Source: Cenococcum geophilum 1.58
Lineage: Eukaryota; Ascomycota; Dothideomycetes; Gloniales; Gloniaceae
Reading direction: 5' to 3'
DNA length: 64,000 nt
Assembly (NCBI GenBank): GCA_001692895.1
Contig: KV748186.1
Location: forward strand, 2,781,785 to 2,845,784
Part shown: one piece after another, positions 44,308-55,800 of the stretch
Layout of the letters: each line of letters opens with the position of its first letter
How positions within the stretch are numbered: position 1 is the stretch's first letter
Notes under the pieces: model-generated
Told to the model about the DNA's origin: nothing
What the model saw: the letters and a program-made list of their open reading frames with translations, nothing else
Database searches by the model: none
Translations under genes and position numbers: made by a program

Positions 44308-46115
44308 ATGGGCCGTAGGAAGATCGAGATCAAAGCCATCAAGGACGACCGGAACCGATCAGTGTAAGTCATGCCTTCGCAGCCTTCCCTGCGCCGTTCC
44401 GCGCCCGCTAGCAGCAGAACTAACGCCTCATCGCCGCAGGACATTCCTCAAACGTAAGGGAGGCCTTTTCAAGAAGGCTCATGAGCTGTCCGTCCTCTGC
44501 TCCGTAGATGTTGCCGTCATCATCTTCGGACACAACAAGAAACTGTATGAATTTTCATCCGGCGACATCAACGAAACCATAGGCCGATATCAATATGTTC
44601 GTCTTCTTTGCCTCGCAAACATAAAAATTTCATCCAGTGCTGATGCAGATTATCTAGTATGGCGGTGCGCACGAACACAAAGGTCCCGAGGACTTCATGG
44701 GTAAGAAAGATATGGACGAGGACGATGAGGAGGACGACCCAATGGGTTCGCCACCCCGAGACTCACATACACCTCCCGAGCATGCTATGATGCCGCACCA
44801 TCTCCAAAATCAGGCCGCATTTCAGCATATCCGAAATCAAACGCCGTCTGCTTCTCCGCCAATGCCGAACGGCATTCCTTTCCATCACCGGCATCCTTCG
44901 CCACAACCGCCAGGCATCTCTCGGCCAAATTCTCGAGCACACATCCGCCGGACTAGCTCAAATCTTGCCCCCCCTCAACACCAGCAACTTTCACAGCCTC
45001 CTCCACCTCAGAATAACTATGCCTACATGCCGAATCCGCCCTTCTACAACCCTCAAGCCGCCCAAGGCATGCCCGCCAAACCACCAACTGGGCCTCCTCA
45101 CCCTCCCCAATACCAATACACCCATCCGCCTCCAACACACCCCCAAGTCCAACAATTCATGCAGGAGCCAAGAAGGCAGTCAGTACCACCAGCGTTCCCG
45201 CAAGAGCGTCCTCAAACTTCCATGCCTGTCCCATCACCTCCACACCCCGAGCAGAACAACTTCCAAAGCCCACCATTACCGCAACCGAAACCGTTACCCT
45301 CGGCTGCAAAATCGCACAGTATATTTACTCCGATTGACGATAGTCGATCAATGCTGGCTCAACACTGGGGCAGCAGCAATGTCGTTGAAATACCCCGCAC
45401 TGAAGCCAATGCGAAGTCCGAAATGGGCCTTCGCTCACAATCCATTGATGTCGCATCCATATCAAGGTCGCAAATCAATGGGAACTCACCACCTCAACCG
45501 GTACCCCTACAACAGCTGCCAAACCTGCCCCAGAGAACTGCGTCAACGTCTTCAGTCCCAAGCATACCTCCTCCGTCACGAACAAACAGCATGCAAACAG
45601 AAGCAAAACGTCCCCGATTAAAAGTGCAGATTCCGAGCGAGCACTCGGATACCGGGAGTGCAACAGCAGATTCATCACCTAAGGAATCTGGAACCACTGG
45701 AGTTACTCCAGCTAGGACAAGCACTGATGCTTCGCATTCTTCTGGGGTGCTGCTACCTCCGCCATCGCCCAGCGCAAGTGCTCTTTTGAGCGCTGGAGCA
45801 TCCGGCCCACCAAATCCCTTTGCCCGACCCCCTCCCCCAGTTAACAACAACTCATACGGCAGCAGAAGCGAAATGGAAACTCCAATTTCCGCTCTGCCCA
45901 GCCGGTTTGTCGAGAATGGACTCTTGCCCTCACCTTCCAGCTTCTACCCCGAATGGGGTTTTGGTCGAGAAACAAACATGTTGCCGAGTCCCCTGACCTT
46001 CCAAACACCTGTAGTGACCAATGGACCTAGCTTTAGGGAAGACCCGGCAGACCGGAAGCGGAAGACATCAGAAGGATCTGATAATGGAGGAACGATGAAG
46101 CGGATGAAAGGATGA
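44308..46115 (+). CDS. rlmA: MADS-box transcription factor RlmA (Rlm1, MEF2-type)
   Basis: Three exons, 44308-44363, 44440-44596 and 44658-46115, encode 556 residues. The first 60 residues are a MEF2-class MADS domain: [19 protein letters not shown], then [39 protein letters not shown]. It is split by introns of 76 and 61 nt. An acidic patch ([12 protein letters not shown]) follows near residue 85. The rest is a long proline/glutamine/histidine/serine-rich, probably disordered activation region, ending in a basic RKRKTSEGS...MKRMKG tail. Rlm1/RlmA is the nuclear end point of the cell-wall-integrity MAP kinase pathway and switches on wall-synthesis genes. MAPK docking and phosphorylation sites are expected in the tail but were not mapped. 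Confidence 0.92.
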
Positions 46116-46580
46116 GCAGCCTTCCATTTTTCTCGCATTTTTGATACGCAGCGTAGACTGAATGTTCGCAATGACCATCGGAATGTTTTGTGGTTTCATG
46201 GTGGTAGCACGTGTTAAATCATTAGTCTACAAAAGCACGCACTTGTTTGTTATAGTTTCTCTTCTCATTTCTGTACTAGCAACGTCTTTTTTGTGTCTAT
46301 GATTCTCGTTTCTATTTTTTTATCATGGAGCTGTGGAGCCGTTCGGATACCCTGAGGGCATTACAGTCGTTCTTTGTCTGCCTGTTGACTTTACTCGTCT
46401 CCGGGAGTCAGGCGCGTTGTGATTGTCTTCTTTATTATTTCTGAAAGGCCGAGCCTAAATTCTGCGAGTATTTTCTTGGAGGCTTATTTGTGCGGGCGCG
46501 GAGCTGGCGGTTTGTGGTGAAGGTATGGGAGAGTGAAGTATGGAAGGGGAAGTTCACCTGTATATATACTTGCCAATATA

Positions 46581-46913
46581 CAGTAAAAACTGGTTAGTAC
46601 GATATCCAACTACAACGATATACTCTATATTACGATCTACACCCCTTGATCAAAGTGTTTTTGGTGTAATATTACGATATTCTGACTTTTGATGATATCG
46701 GTAAGTCTCCACCAAAATCGGTATAACCAGTAGAGATTTTGTATGGGAGGGAGCCTAATTTAGCCGGCAAGGTGGACGCCTTAAGCCTTTTTAAGTTAAA
46801 TCCCCCCCTTTTATTGCTTATTAACCCAACACGTGACTCTTTATATAACAATACCATTGGTATAATGATACGCTCGGCCGTACAAACCGTATCGTACTAA
46901 CCAGTTTTTACTG
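46581..46913. mobile_element. 333-bp MITE with 24-bp perfect TIRs, TA duplication
   Basis: The TIR CAGTAAAAACTGGTTAGTAC (continuing GATA) is at 46581, with its exact complement ending at 46913. TA lies at 46579-46580 and 46914-46915. There is no coding capacity. A CAGTAAA start with TA duplication fits pogo-type Tc1/mariner elements. It lies between the divergent-looking flanks of rlmA (3') and the penta-EF-hand gene (5'). Confidence 0.85.
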
Positions 46914-47510
46914 TAGCAGAAATACTAATGAATATGAAGACGTAGTGTCACCGCGCGGGCAATTGTTCATGCAGGGCGTCTCCAATTAATCAATTATCAT
47001 AATATAAGATATGCTACAGGCTGAATGCTGGCCGCAGCAAATTTTTTTCCCGAATGGGGCTTATTTGCAGCATATTTGCAGGCAAAAGCAAAATTAGCGA
47101 GAGTCCATGAGCCCCACCAAGAGACGGTTGGTGTGCGCGATTCTTGAACGTAGACTTGCCTTCTCGCTGCACGCAATACCTAATCCTTCAAGCCAAAGGC
47201 CACGCCTATGCCCATGCCTAAGCTCGCCGTAGGACTGTCTATCTAGCTGCTACTACCTGTCTGCCCACCCACCTATCTATCCACCGCACTCAAGGGCTTA
47301 CAGTACTGTTGCACGCTTCACTAATTGCTACCTCGTGGCCTGCACATCCAGCAATCTCCCCGCCGTGTGACCCGCGCGTCTTACACCCGGTGAGCTTCAG
47401 CCGCACGAGGCAGTGGAGCCTCAACAAGCACTGCATATATCCCTGTGGGCTCCTTTACAACCTCTTCCTCTCCGTACTTGTACCATATATCGCCCGTATC
47501 CAGACGCAAT
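46914..47510. promoter_or_regulatory. Upstream region of the penta-EF-hand gene
   Basis: Presumed promoter and leader of the gene at 47511. A TATCTATC/CTGCC-rich pyrimidine stretch precedes the leader at about 47240-47290. No precise site is assigned. Confidence 0.4.
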
Positions 47511-48963
47511 ATGGCTCACAACAAAGGTTACAACCCAGATGCGCTCCCCGCCCACGCAGAACCGGAGCAGGTAACTTCATCCGTCCACTAGCCGCTATCG
47601 GGCTTTGTTTGAAGCATGATGTCTTACTGTATAATAGGCCGCAGCAATGATGTCTCAAGCCCAGTCTTCCTCGCGCCCTCCTCCACGAACAACATCTCGG
47701 CCTGATTACAATAAACCACCCCCGCCGGTCCCCAGCCCCCAAGCGCTTCGACCTGGCGATGACCGCTACGGGCGCAGTAATAGCTATGGAGCAGGAGGCT
47801 ATGGTGACAGGCCAAGCGGCTATAATGACAGACCGTCTGGCTACAACGACCGGCCCGGTGCCTACAACGATCGACCTGCCAGCTACGATAGACCGGGCGC
47901 TTACAACGACGGCAGGCAACACAGCCCCCGCTACGAGCAGCATAATACGCGCTTGGATGGGTATGGCTCCCCACCGCCTCAGGGTTACGGTCAGGGCCCT
48001 CCGCCACAAGGGTATCATGGAAGGCCACCGATTGTGAATAGACCGCCGCCTACGCCAGCCCCTCCTAGAGACGGAAATGACAGGGAGGCACTTTGGAGGC
48101 TATTCGGGGCGGTGGACAAGGACGGTATGTTTACCTGAGTCTATTCAAGCGTGATGCTTGGTGTGATGCTTGGTGTGATGCTTGGTGTGGTTGGGATGGG
48201 AAGTTGGTAATACTATGAAAGTTTGGAACTAATAGTTGTACAGGGAGCGGACAACTGTCGGAGAAAGAGCTTCGTACTGCGTTGGTCAATGGTGATTGGT
48301 CATCTTTCGACCCGCACACAGTGCGTATGATGATAAGGTACTGAAGTCATCGTCCCCAAGGCTTGCCCATGGCAGTGGGGATCAGAGTTAACGAATAGTA
48401 GAATGTTCGATACGGACCGCTCCGGCGCTGTAAACTTCGATGAATTCTGGTAAATTCCGCTTCACCATCTGCCAAGTTTCCTACCGCGCTAACTATTCCG
48501 TAGTGGTCTTTGGGGCTTCCTCGCCGCCTGGCATGGCCTCTTTGACCGTTTCGACGTTGATCGCTCTGGAAGCATCTCATATAACGAATTTAGCGAAGCC
48601 CTCGTAGCGTTTGGGTACCGCCTCTCCCCGCAGTTCGTGGCGTTGCTGTACCGCACATACGACAGGCGTGGTGAAAATGCCATCAGCTTTGATTTGTTCG
48701 TGCAGGCATGCATTAGCTTGAAGCGCATGACGGATGTGTTCAAGAAGTATGACGAGGACAGAGATGGTTATATCACCTTGAGCTTGTCAGTTTTAACCTC
48801 CCTTATTCCCGACGTATCTCACTTGATGAATAAATCTGGGCTAACCACCTTGAGACATCAACAGCGAAGAATTCCTCACAGGTGCGCAATCACTCTTTTT
48901 ATTCAACAGCATCTCCCCCGTCACTGATACGGGGTTATACTAGAAATCATCCGACAACGCTGA
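47511..48963 (+). CDS. Penta-EF-hand calcium-binding protein (ALG-2/peflin-like)
   Basis: Seven exons: 47511-47570, 47638-48124, 48244-48337, 48402-48449, 48504-48785, 48865-48881 (17 nt) and 48944-48963, joining in frame to 335 residues. The N-terminal ~170 residues are Pro/Gly/Tyr-rich, with degenerate tandem DRPSGYN/DRPGAYN units, as in peflin. Five EF-hands follow: DKDGSGQLSEKEL, DTDRSGAVNFDEF, DVDRSGSISYNEF, a degenerate DRRGENAISFDLF, and DEDRDGYITLSFEEF completed by the 17-nt exon. The end FLTEIIRQR is typical of fungal members. ALG-2-type proteins dimerise through EF5 and bind ESCRT or COPII partners in a calcium-dependent way. The exact fungal role is inferred by family. Confidence 0.88.
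48151..48186 (+). repeat. Three 12-bp tandem repeats inside an intron
   Basis: Three perfect copies of GTGATGCTTGGT lie inside intron 2 (48125-48243) of the penta-EF-hand gene, making this the longest intron of that gene. Confidence 0.8.
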
Positions 48964-49554
48964 GAACCCTCTATATGCAAACCTGTGTATCTTCGAGGTT
49001 CCAGTAGCCCTTTCCATATCCCGGGTTCCCAAGGGTAAAAGTTAGGTCCGGCATCCGGCATCCTTTCCTCGCTCTCTCCCATTTTAACGGCCGGGGTCTA
49101 GATTTTAAGTAGGACAAGAAGGCCTGGAAATGGTGTGAAAGACGCTGACTTCAACCTTGGGCAAAGCTTGCGATTCTTTTGAAAGCTCAAAAAAAGGAGG
49201 TATTAACTGCTCAGGAATGATTTAGGAGCGAGGACTGATATGTGGAAAGAGGGGGAGATGTAGCATTGTGATACCCCAGACATTTTTTACATTTGATGCC
49301 TCCGAACATAGTATGCACCTTACAATCGTGAAATTGGGAGAGTATCTACAATAATTTCTAAGAGTAGAGAAAACTTGTGTCTATGCGAACGACCGCTCCG
49401 ACGTGCGGCCCCATAGCACCGAAACCTACCGACGACCCTCACTAGACAACACCCGTCTAAAACGCCAATACAGATGAGCAGCCTCCTTGAACATGATGTT
49501 TTACACCTCCCCTTGACCGTCTATCCACTTTCCCTTCTGACCCACACAAGCTGA
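48964..49554. other. Convergent intergenic region
   Basis: 3' flanks of the plus-strand penta-EF-hand gene and the minus-strand transporter gene. No other feature was seen. Confidence 0.45.
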
Positions 49555-51548
49555 TCAAGCCTCTCCCTCTTTGCCAACCTCGTCGCCCCCTACCTCTTTG
49601 CCTAACACTTTACTCCGCCTCCGTTCTCTTTTCTCCTCTTCTCTCTCCCTTCGCTTTTCCTTCTCTCCCTCCAGCCCTGTCTTGGTCTCTTGATGCTGCC
49701 GACTCAACACATTCTTACCAATCAGAAATCCCACTAGTAGCCCAACGCCCGAGAACACGACATATACAATCCACATTGTGCTCAAGCTGTCAGCAAACGC
49801 TTTCCTCGCCACAGTCTTCTGAGCCGGAGGAAGTGCATCAACAATGCGGACGTTCGCACTAGCGGACCCGCCGCCAAGCGCGTCGGCGAGCTCGGGCCCG
49901 AGGGCCGCCCGGAGGGACGAATACTTCTTGGCCATTTCGTTCTGGAAGACAACGTTCCCTATGACCACGGAGATGGCGGTGGCTAGGCTGCGCACGAAGC
50001 CGAAGGTCGCCGTCGCCGTGGCGATGTCGCGCGGCGCAACCATGCTTTGCAGCGCTATCAGGGGCGACTGGAAGTTCGGGCCTACGCCGATGCCGGCGAC
50101 GATCTGGTAGAGGATGATCTTGGCCCACGAGGATGTTGGGGACAGGTCGATGAATAAACCAAAGCCGGCAGTCATGAGGAAAAGGCCGAACCAGATAGGT
50201 GGGAGGTAGTTGCCTGTTTTTTTTATGAAGATGCCCGCGAAAATAGCGATGGAGGAGAGGGAGAGGGCGGTTGGCAGGAGGTATACACCGCTGAGAAGAG
50301 GCGTAGCCCCGAGGACGGCTTGGAAATAAAGAGGCAAATAGAAGGAGCCCGCGATAAAAGTAAAGGCGTGAAAGAAGCAGACCCCAAGAGCTGCAAGGTT
50401 AGAGCGGTGTGAGAAAAGAGGAAGCGGCATCAAAGGGTACGGTGCTATCTTCCACTCGATGACGAAGAAAAGGCAGATGGTGAGAACGCCGAAGACGATT
50501 AAACAGATTACTTTGGCGGAAGACCAGGGATAGGAGACGCCACCGACTTCGAGTCCGAAGAGTAGCATTAAGGTGCCGCCGACCATTGAGAGTGACCCGA
50601 GCCAGTCTATGGCCCTCAGTCCATCCAACAGCGGTGTTTTGGGTGTGTGAAGATCGAGGATGAAAAAAATGATGAGGAAAGCGACGCCGTCAAGTGGAAG
50701 GTTGATATAGAAACACCACCTCCATGAGACTCTTTGCGTAAAGGCTCCTCCCACGACAGGACCCAAGCTCGATGCAATCGCCCAGACGCCACCTATGATT
50801 CCAAAGTATGCGCCGCGCTCGCGCATACTGAATAGGTCGCTTATGCATATGTTAACTAGCACAATCAGGCCACCACCGCCTATTCCCTGGATCGCACGAG
50901 CTGCGATCAGCATACCAATGTTTATAGAGAGGCCAGCAATCAGCGAGCCAATGAAGAAGATTACGTTGGCTAGGAGGAGAATGGGTTTGCGCCCCCAGAT
51001 GTCCGAAATTTTTCCCCATATTGGAGTCGAAGCGGAATTGGCGAGAAGATAGGAAGACCCAATCCATGTATATCCCGCCGAGGAGTGAAAATGCTCCGAT
51101 ATTGTGGGTAGAGCGGTAGTGATGATTGTCTACGATACGTTAGGTATAGAGTTACGAGAGGAGAGGGATGGATAGGTACGTACGATATCCACTGCCGCAA
51201 GAAACACCGCCATCTACAAATTTGTTAGAATATTTTCTCGTCTTAATGGGTTGGAGTCATGATGCTACTTACACCCAACGCGAACATGATCAAAGCAATC
51301 TTTAGCGCACTACGTTTTGGCTTCTCTTCAGGCTGTACCGGTGCCAAGGGTTCATTGTTGGTGCCATTTGGTTCGGTACTTATCGATAGTTTCTCAGGAG
51401 AGGATATATCCTTATTCATAGCTGTGTCTAGAGTCGATGGCATCGCATACTGCTCGGCGGAGGATTTTGGCCCAGCGAAAGCTTCTCCTTCTGTTCCAGC
51501 CGTGGTGGATCGCTCCTGGGGCGCTCTCTCGTCGTTTAAGGGCACCAT
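49555..51548 (-). CDS. MFS drug/H+ antiporter, DHA2 (14-TM) family
   Basis: Three exons, 51273-51548, 51184-51213 (30 nt) and 49555-51129, encode 626 residues. A polar N-terminal tail of about 80 residues precedes TM1, which is built across all three exons (ALIMFALG, MAVFLAAVDI, TIITTALPTI). The VDxTIxxTALPTI motif is diagnostic of DHA2. Motif A reads GKISDIWGRKP. Motif C-like LGPVVGGAFTQRVSWRWCFY is followed by INLP. About 14 hydrophobic spans are visible. The C-terminal tail is highly charged (EGEKEKRREREEEKRERRRS). Such proteins export toxins, azoles or amino acids at the plasma or vacuolar membrane; the substrate cannot be told from sequence. No biosynthetic cluster surrounds it. Confidence 0.9.
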
Positions 51549-52883
51549 GATGTATCAAACAGTAGTTATGAAGGTAAGTGACGGTAGATGCAGACTGAAA
51601 GAGCATATTCTGCAGGCTATATAGGAGTCATATACGAGACGCGTGGTGAAGCATTTTGGGAATGGCCTTCAGCCATTGGAGAATTCTCGATCTCGAGCGA
51701 GCATGATGTGCTTCGGTATCTGATAAAAGCCGAGGCGCGGGGTGATAAAGACGGCCGAGCCCGCCATCGTTTGACTAACAAAAACATATTAAGTACCATA
51801 GCTATGCTGTATCGAGCCGTGCGAGAATGTCGAGCATAGAGGAAAAGGGGGGGTTGTATACAGGTACAGGATGAGTACAGAGTATGTGGATGACGACTTT
51901 TGGAGTTGATGCTGGCGAGCTGCAAGTACAAGGTATCCGTAGTAGAATTTGGTTACGGGGTAGGGAAAGCCCATGCACACGACGTGCAGGCAGCTCCCTA
52001 TACCCTTCAAATTCTCCTTCGAGCGTCTGAGAGTTTGTGGGCGTCGTTTTGGTAATTATCATATCACTGGCTAGGCGTGGCGCGGAATAAATTTGAGAGG
52101 CTCTATGAGGAGGAATTATAGAGCTCGATCGCTCGAGAAGATATCTACAAGGTGGCCCGTGTACTGGCCCGTGCACGTCGCCGAGCCCCCCCTCAGTGGC
52201 TAGCGAAATCGGCTTCCGCCTAAAAACACTATTTTAAAAAGTCGGCCCCGCTTCTTGACCAGTAGCCTTACCAAACCCAGTCAAGCGCATACAGGGGTCT
52301 GAGAGCTAGGTACCTGCTGGTCTCAACTACCTGCTGCAATACTTGTAATCCAAGCCGCTGCCTTTCTATAAGACTTTGCTTAATAATTACACCTGTCAAG
52401 CCACAGCTCAGTCAACCTTCTGTCGTCATCACAAGAGGATGGCCTGAGCGTGTCGGCGCCCTCCCTACTAACCGCAGGCGGCGAATTAGACCCTTGGGCC
52501 AGGACACACGAACCAGCTACAGGTATAGAAGTGTGTTAGAGGCTTTGCAGTGTCAAGTCGTCTGTAAAGATTATACCACTAGGAAGAAATCTCCATCGTA
52601 ATAAGGGAATTGAGTACTTTGTAGCTGGAGCTGGGACTTAAAGATGCCTAGCTCCAGCCCCAAACGGCCTGCGGTGACCCTTGCCAGGTAGTGCCACAGG
52701 CCGGCCATCTCCACTCATCCAGCTTTAAAGATTTACCCACCCCGTTCGCATCACTACCACTGTGCCCGCTAATGTCTAGTCTCGTGTGAGCCAGCTGAAT
52801 TTGCTCCGCTTCATTCATTTTGCAATACTTCAACACTTGCCACGTCAAGTTCAGCATTGCCTACAGCCGGCTTTCCATTCAAG
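51549..52883. promoter_or_regulatory. Divergent intergenic region between the MFS and NLR-type genes
   Basis: About 1.3 kb that must hold the promoters of the minus-strand transporter and the plus-strand STAND gene. Short open frames on both strands overlap one another and carry no recognisable domain. I see no repeat or RIP signature here. Confidence 0.45.
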
Positions 52884-55800
52884 ATGCGCAAGCGTGACAG
52901 GCTACTGCCCAAAAAATTTCGGCCAAAACCCGTAATTTCCAACGTAACGCAGCCCTCGTCATGCGCAGTGCAACCAGCACACGCATCCTCTACGCAGGGA
53001 ACCTCTACGACTACAACAGCGTCCGGGAGCCGAGCCCTTGAGCTAGCAATAAAGAGACACCTATGCAAGCTCACAGATGCCGAGAAAGAAGCCTTCCGAG
53101 AAGCATCAAGAAGCATCGATGAAAACAACCTACTCTCAAGGGTTCGAGCATGTAATGACGCCCATAAACAGAGCTCAACATTCCGAACCCAAGCTACACG
53201 TCTCGAGAAGCTCCTCAACTTGCTGAATCGGTTTATGGGAGGCATCGCTATTGGTATCCAGGCTTATCAAGAGATATCGTCTCTCGTGGTCGGCGCGGTG
53301 CGGATTGTAATCGACCTGGCAATAGATTTTACAACCTTCTTCAACAAACTGACCGATATGCTTTGCCAATTTGAGGATTACTTGGGACCTCTAACAGAAT
53401 ACGCGAAAGGCTCCCAAGACTCTGTGCACGTGCAGGAAACGCTCGCTAAAGTCTACGGAGATCTGCTGGATTTCTGCCAGAAGGCGCGCAGTGTCTTTGT
53501 CGACACGAGCGGCAATCCACGAAAATGGACGTCATGGAGGTTATTCTTGCGGCAACAGTGGGAGCCGTTTGAGACCGAGTTCGGTTCCATCAGAACAGAT
53601 ATGCAGCGTCATCCCGATGTATTGCTTCACTCTGTGCAAGCATTACAGCTTAGCGAAAATAGAGAAGCTAAGCTCCAAGAGAATAGTAAGTCGACTTAAA
53701 CCAAGCGGGACATTTCCTTTGGGGGGAGCGTTGTTAATACCATCACAGAAAAAGAGAGGGAAAGCTTCCTCGACTGGATTTCCACGTTCGACTTTGAGAA
53801 GGTTCACGATAGCATATATGCAAAGAAGCACGAAGGTACAGGTGACTGGTTAATTCAGACGGAGGAGTTTCGGACTTGGTTTAGCAGCTCAAAGTCGTCC
53901 TTACTATGGTGTTACGGAATGCGTGAGTACAACCCAAGACGTATAATAAAATAAGTTTACAGGAAGCAGCTGGTGCTGGCAAGTCAGTTCTCGCGTAAGT
54001 TAGTAGGCCTCATTATACTCCGGCTAGATTGCCTAATAAAGCTACAGATCAAACGTCTTAGAACACATTACCGCCAAATGTGCTTTAGATGAAAATATCG
54101 CGATCTGTTTTGCTTATTATAACTACCGGACTCCGGAACTACAGGACCCCTCCCAGATAGTGGCGGCTTTGATTAAGCAACTTTGTCGAAAAAGAGACAC
54201 CATACCTCCTTGGCTGCTTAAGTTCAAGTACGACTCACTTAGTACTTCGACCGCGAGCAAGCAAGAGTCGTTCATCAAGCTTGCCGAAGACTTGGAATTC
54301 AAGGAGGTGTTCGTGGTCATTGATGCGCTAGATGAGTGTCCTCTGCACGAAAGGCACCACATCATCCGTTTTATCACCGGGGTTATGAAAGCTCTTCGCT
54401 GCGCGAAAATCTTCGTTACAAGTAGGAGAGTCTCTGATATTGTGCGCGCGTTTAAGGAGAGCAGCACACCCACGATCCAGATCAAAGCGGAGAACGTTGC
54501 AGCAGACATCGAGAGCTTCGTTCACAACGAAGTGGAGAAGCTCCGGAAAGGCTATTACGGCAAGAAGCTTCAATTAACCAGCGATGTTCTCGAAGCAAGA
54601 ATTGTTCAAACCTTAACAGAGAAGGCAGAGGGGATGTTAGTTATGACCTCCACAAACAAACTAGTTCGGCCTGCTAACCGTGAAGTAGGTTCCTTTGGGT
54701 AAATCTACAATTGGAGAGCCTTTGTCAAATCAGCGAGGCTGGGAAAGACAGTCAGGTTGAAGCTGCACTAGACACTCTTCCGCAGGGCCTCGATGAAACC
54801 TACACTCGGATAGTGGAGCGAATCGACGACCAACCGGAGTATATGAAATACATGAAAGAACTAGCCTTCAATTGTCTTACGTGGGTGCTTTACGCTAAAA
54901 GACCTTTGAAAACCCAAGAGTTACAACATGCGCTTGCGATAGGCCGTACCCGCCAAAACCAAACGGACATGGACGTGGACAAGGTCGAGGTTATCCTTGA
55001 AGCCTGTGGTAACCTTCTTATAGAGGAGAACAATGCAATCCGCCCGGTCCACTATTCAGTACAAGAGTTCTTTACGAGGCCCCCCAGCAAAATACCCCGG
55101 CGACATATCCAGGAGAGCTTGGCAGATCCAGAGTTTGTGCACACAACACTCGCTAGCATTTGCCTAAGGTATATTCAACTTGGAACGCTAAGTCAACCGT
55201 GCAGGTCAAGTTACGACCTTGATCAACGCATTTACAACGCCAAATTCGCTCGGTATGCTGCTCAACACTTTGACTATCACGTTTGGCAGTGCAAAAGTCT
55301 TCCCAGGGATATCCTAGAACTGGTAGAAGGTCTTCTTGACGAAGGTGGTACTCGTTTTGCTGCAATTCTTCAAATAAGATATCTCCAGGACGAGATATGG
55401 GACGATCATATATCGATGGACTTCGATCCGGTCTCCTTTGTCGTTTCGGCAAGCACAATTGTATATGGAACGTATCTCTTCGAGATAGATCATTTCCGCT
55501 CACGTTGGGTCAGTCTTACACCACCTGAGTATGCGCTACACCAAGCATCGTCTACCGGGTTGGTCAATGCCGTCAAGCGATTAATAGAACAAGGGTGCAG
55601 TGTTAACGCAAGAGATGGGAAGGGTACCAGCCCGATATACTATGCGTCTGCGAGAGGGCATTTAGCAACTACCGAGCTGCTACTAAGCAATGGCGCCGAC
55701 GTCAACGCGCAAGGTGGCTACTACGGCAACGCGCTCCAGGCGGCATCGCTGGGAGGCCATGACAAGATCGTTGAGCTGCTGCTGAGCAGTGGCGCCGACG

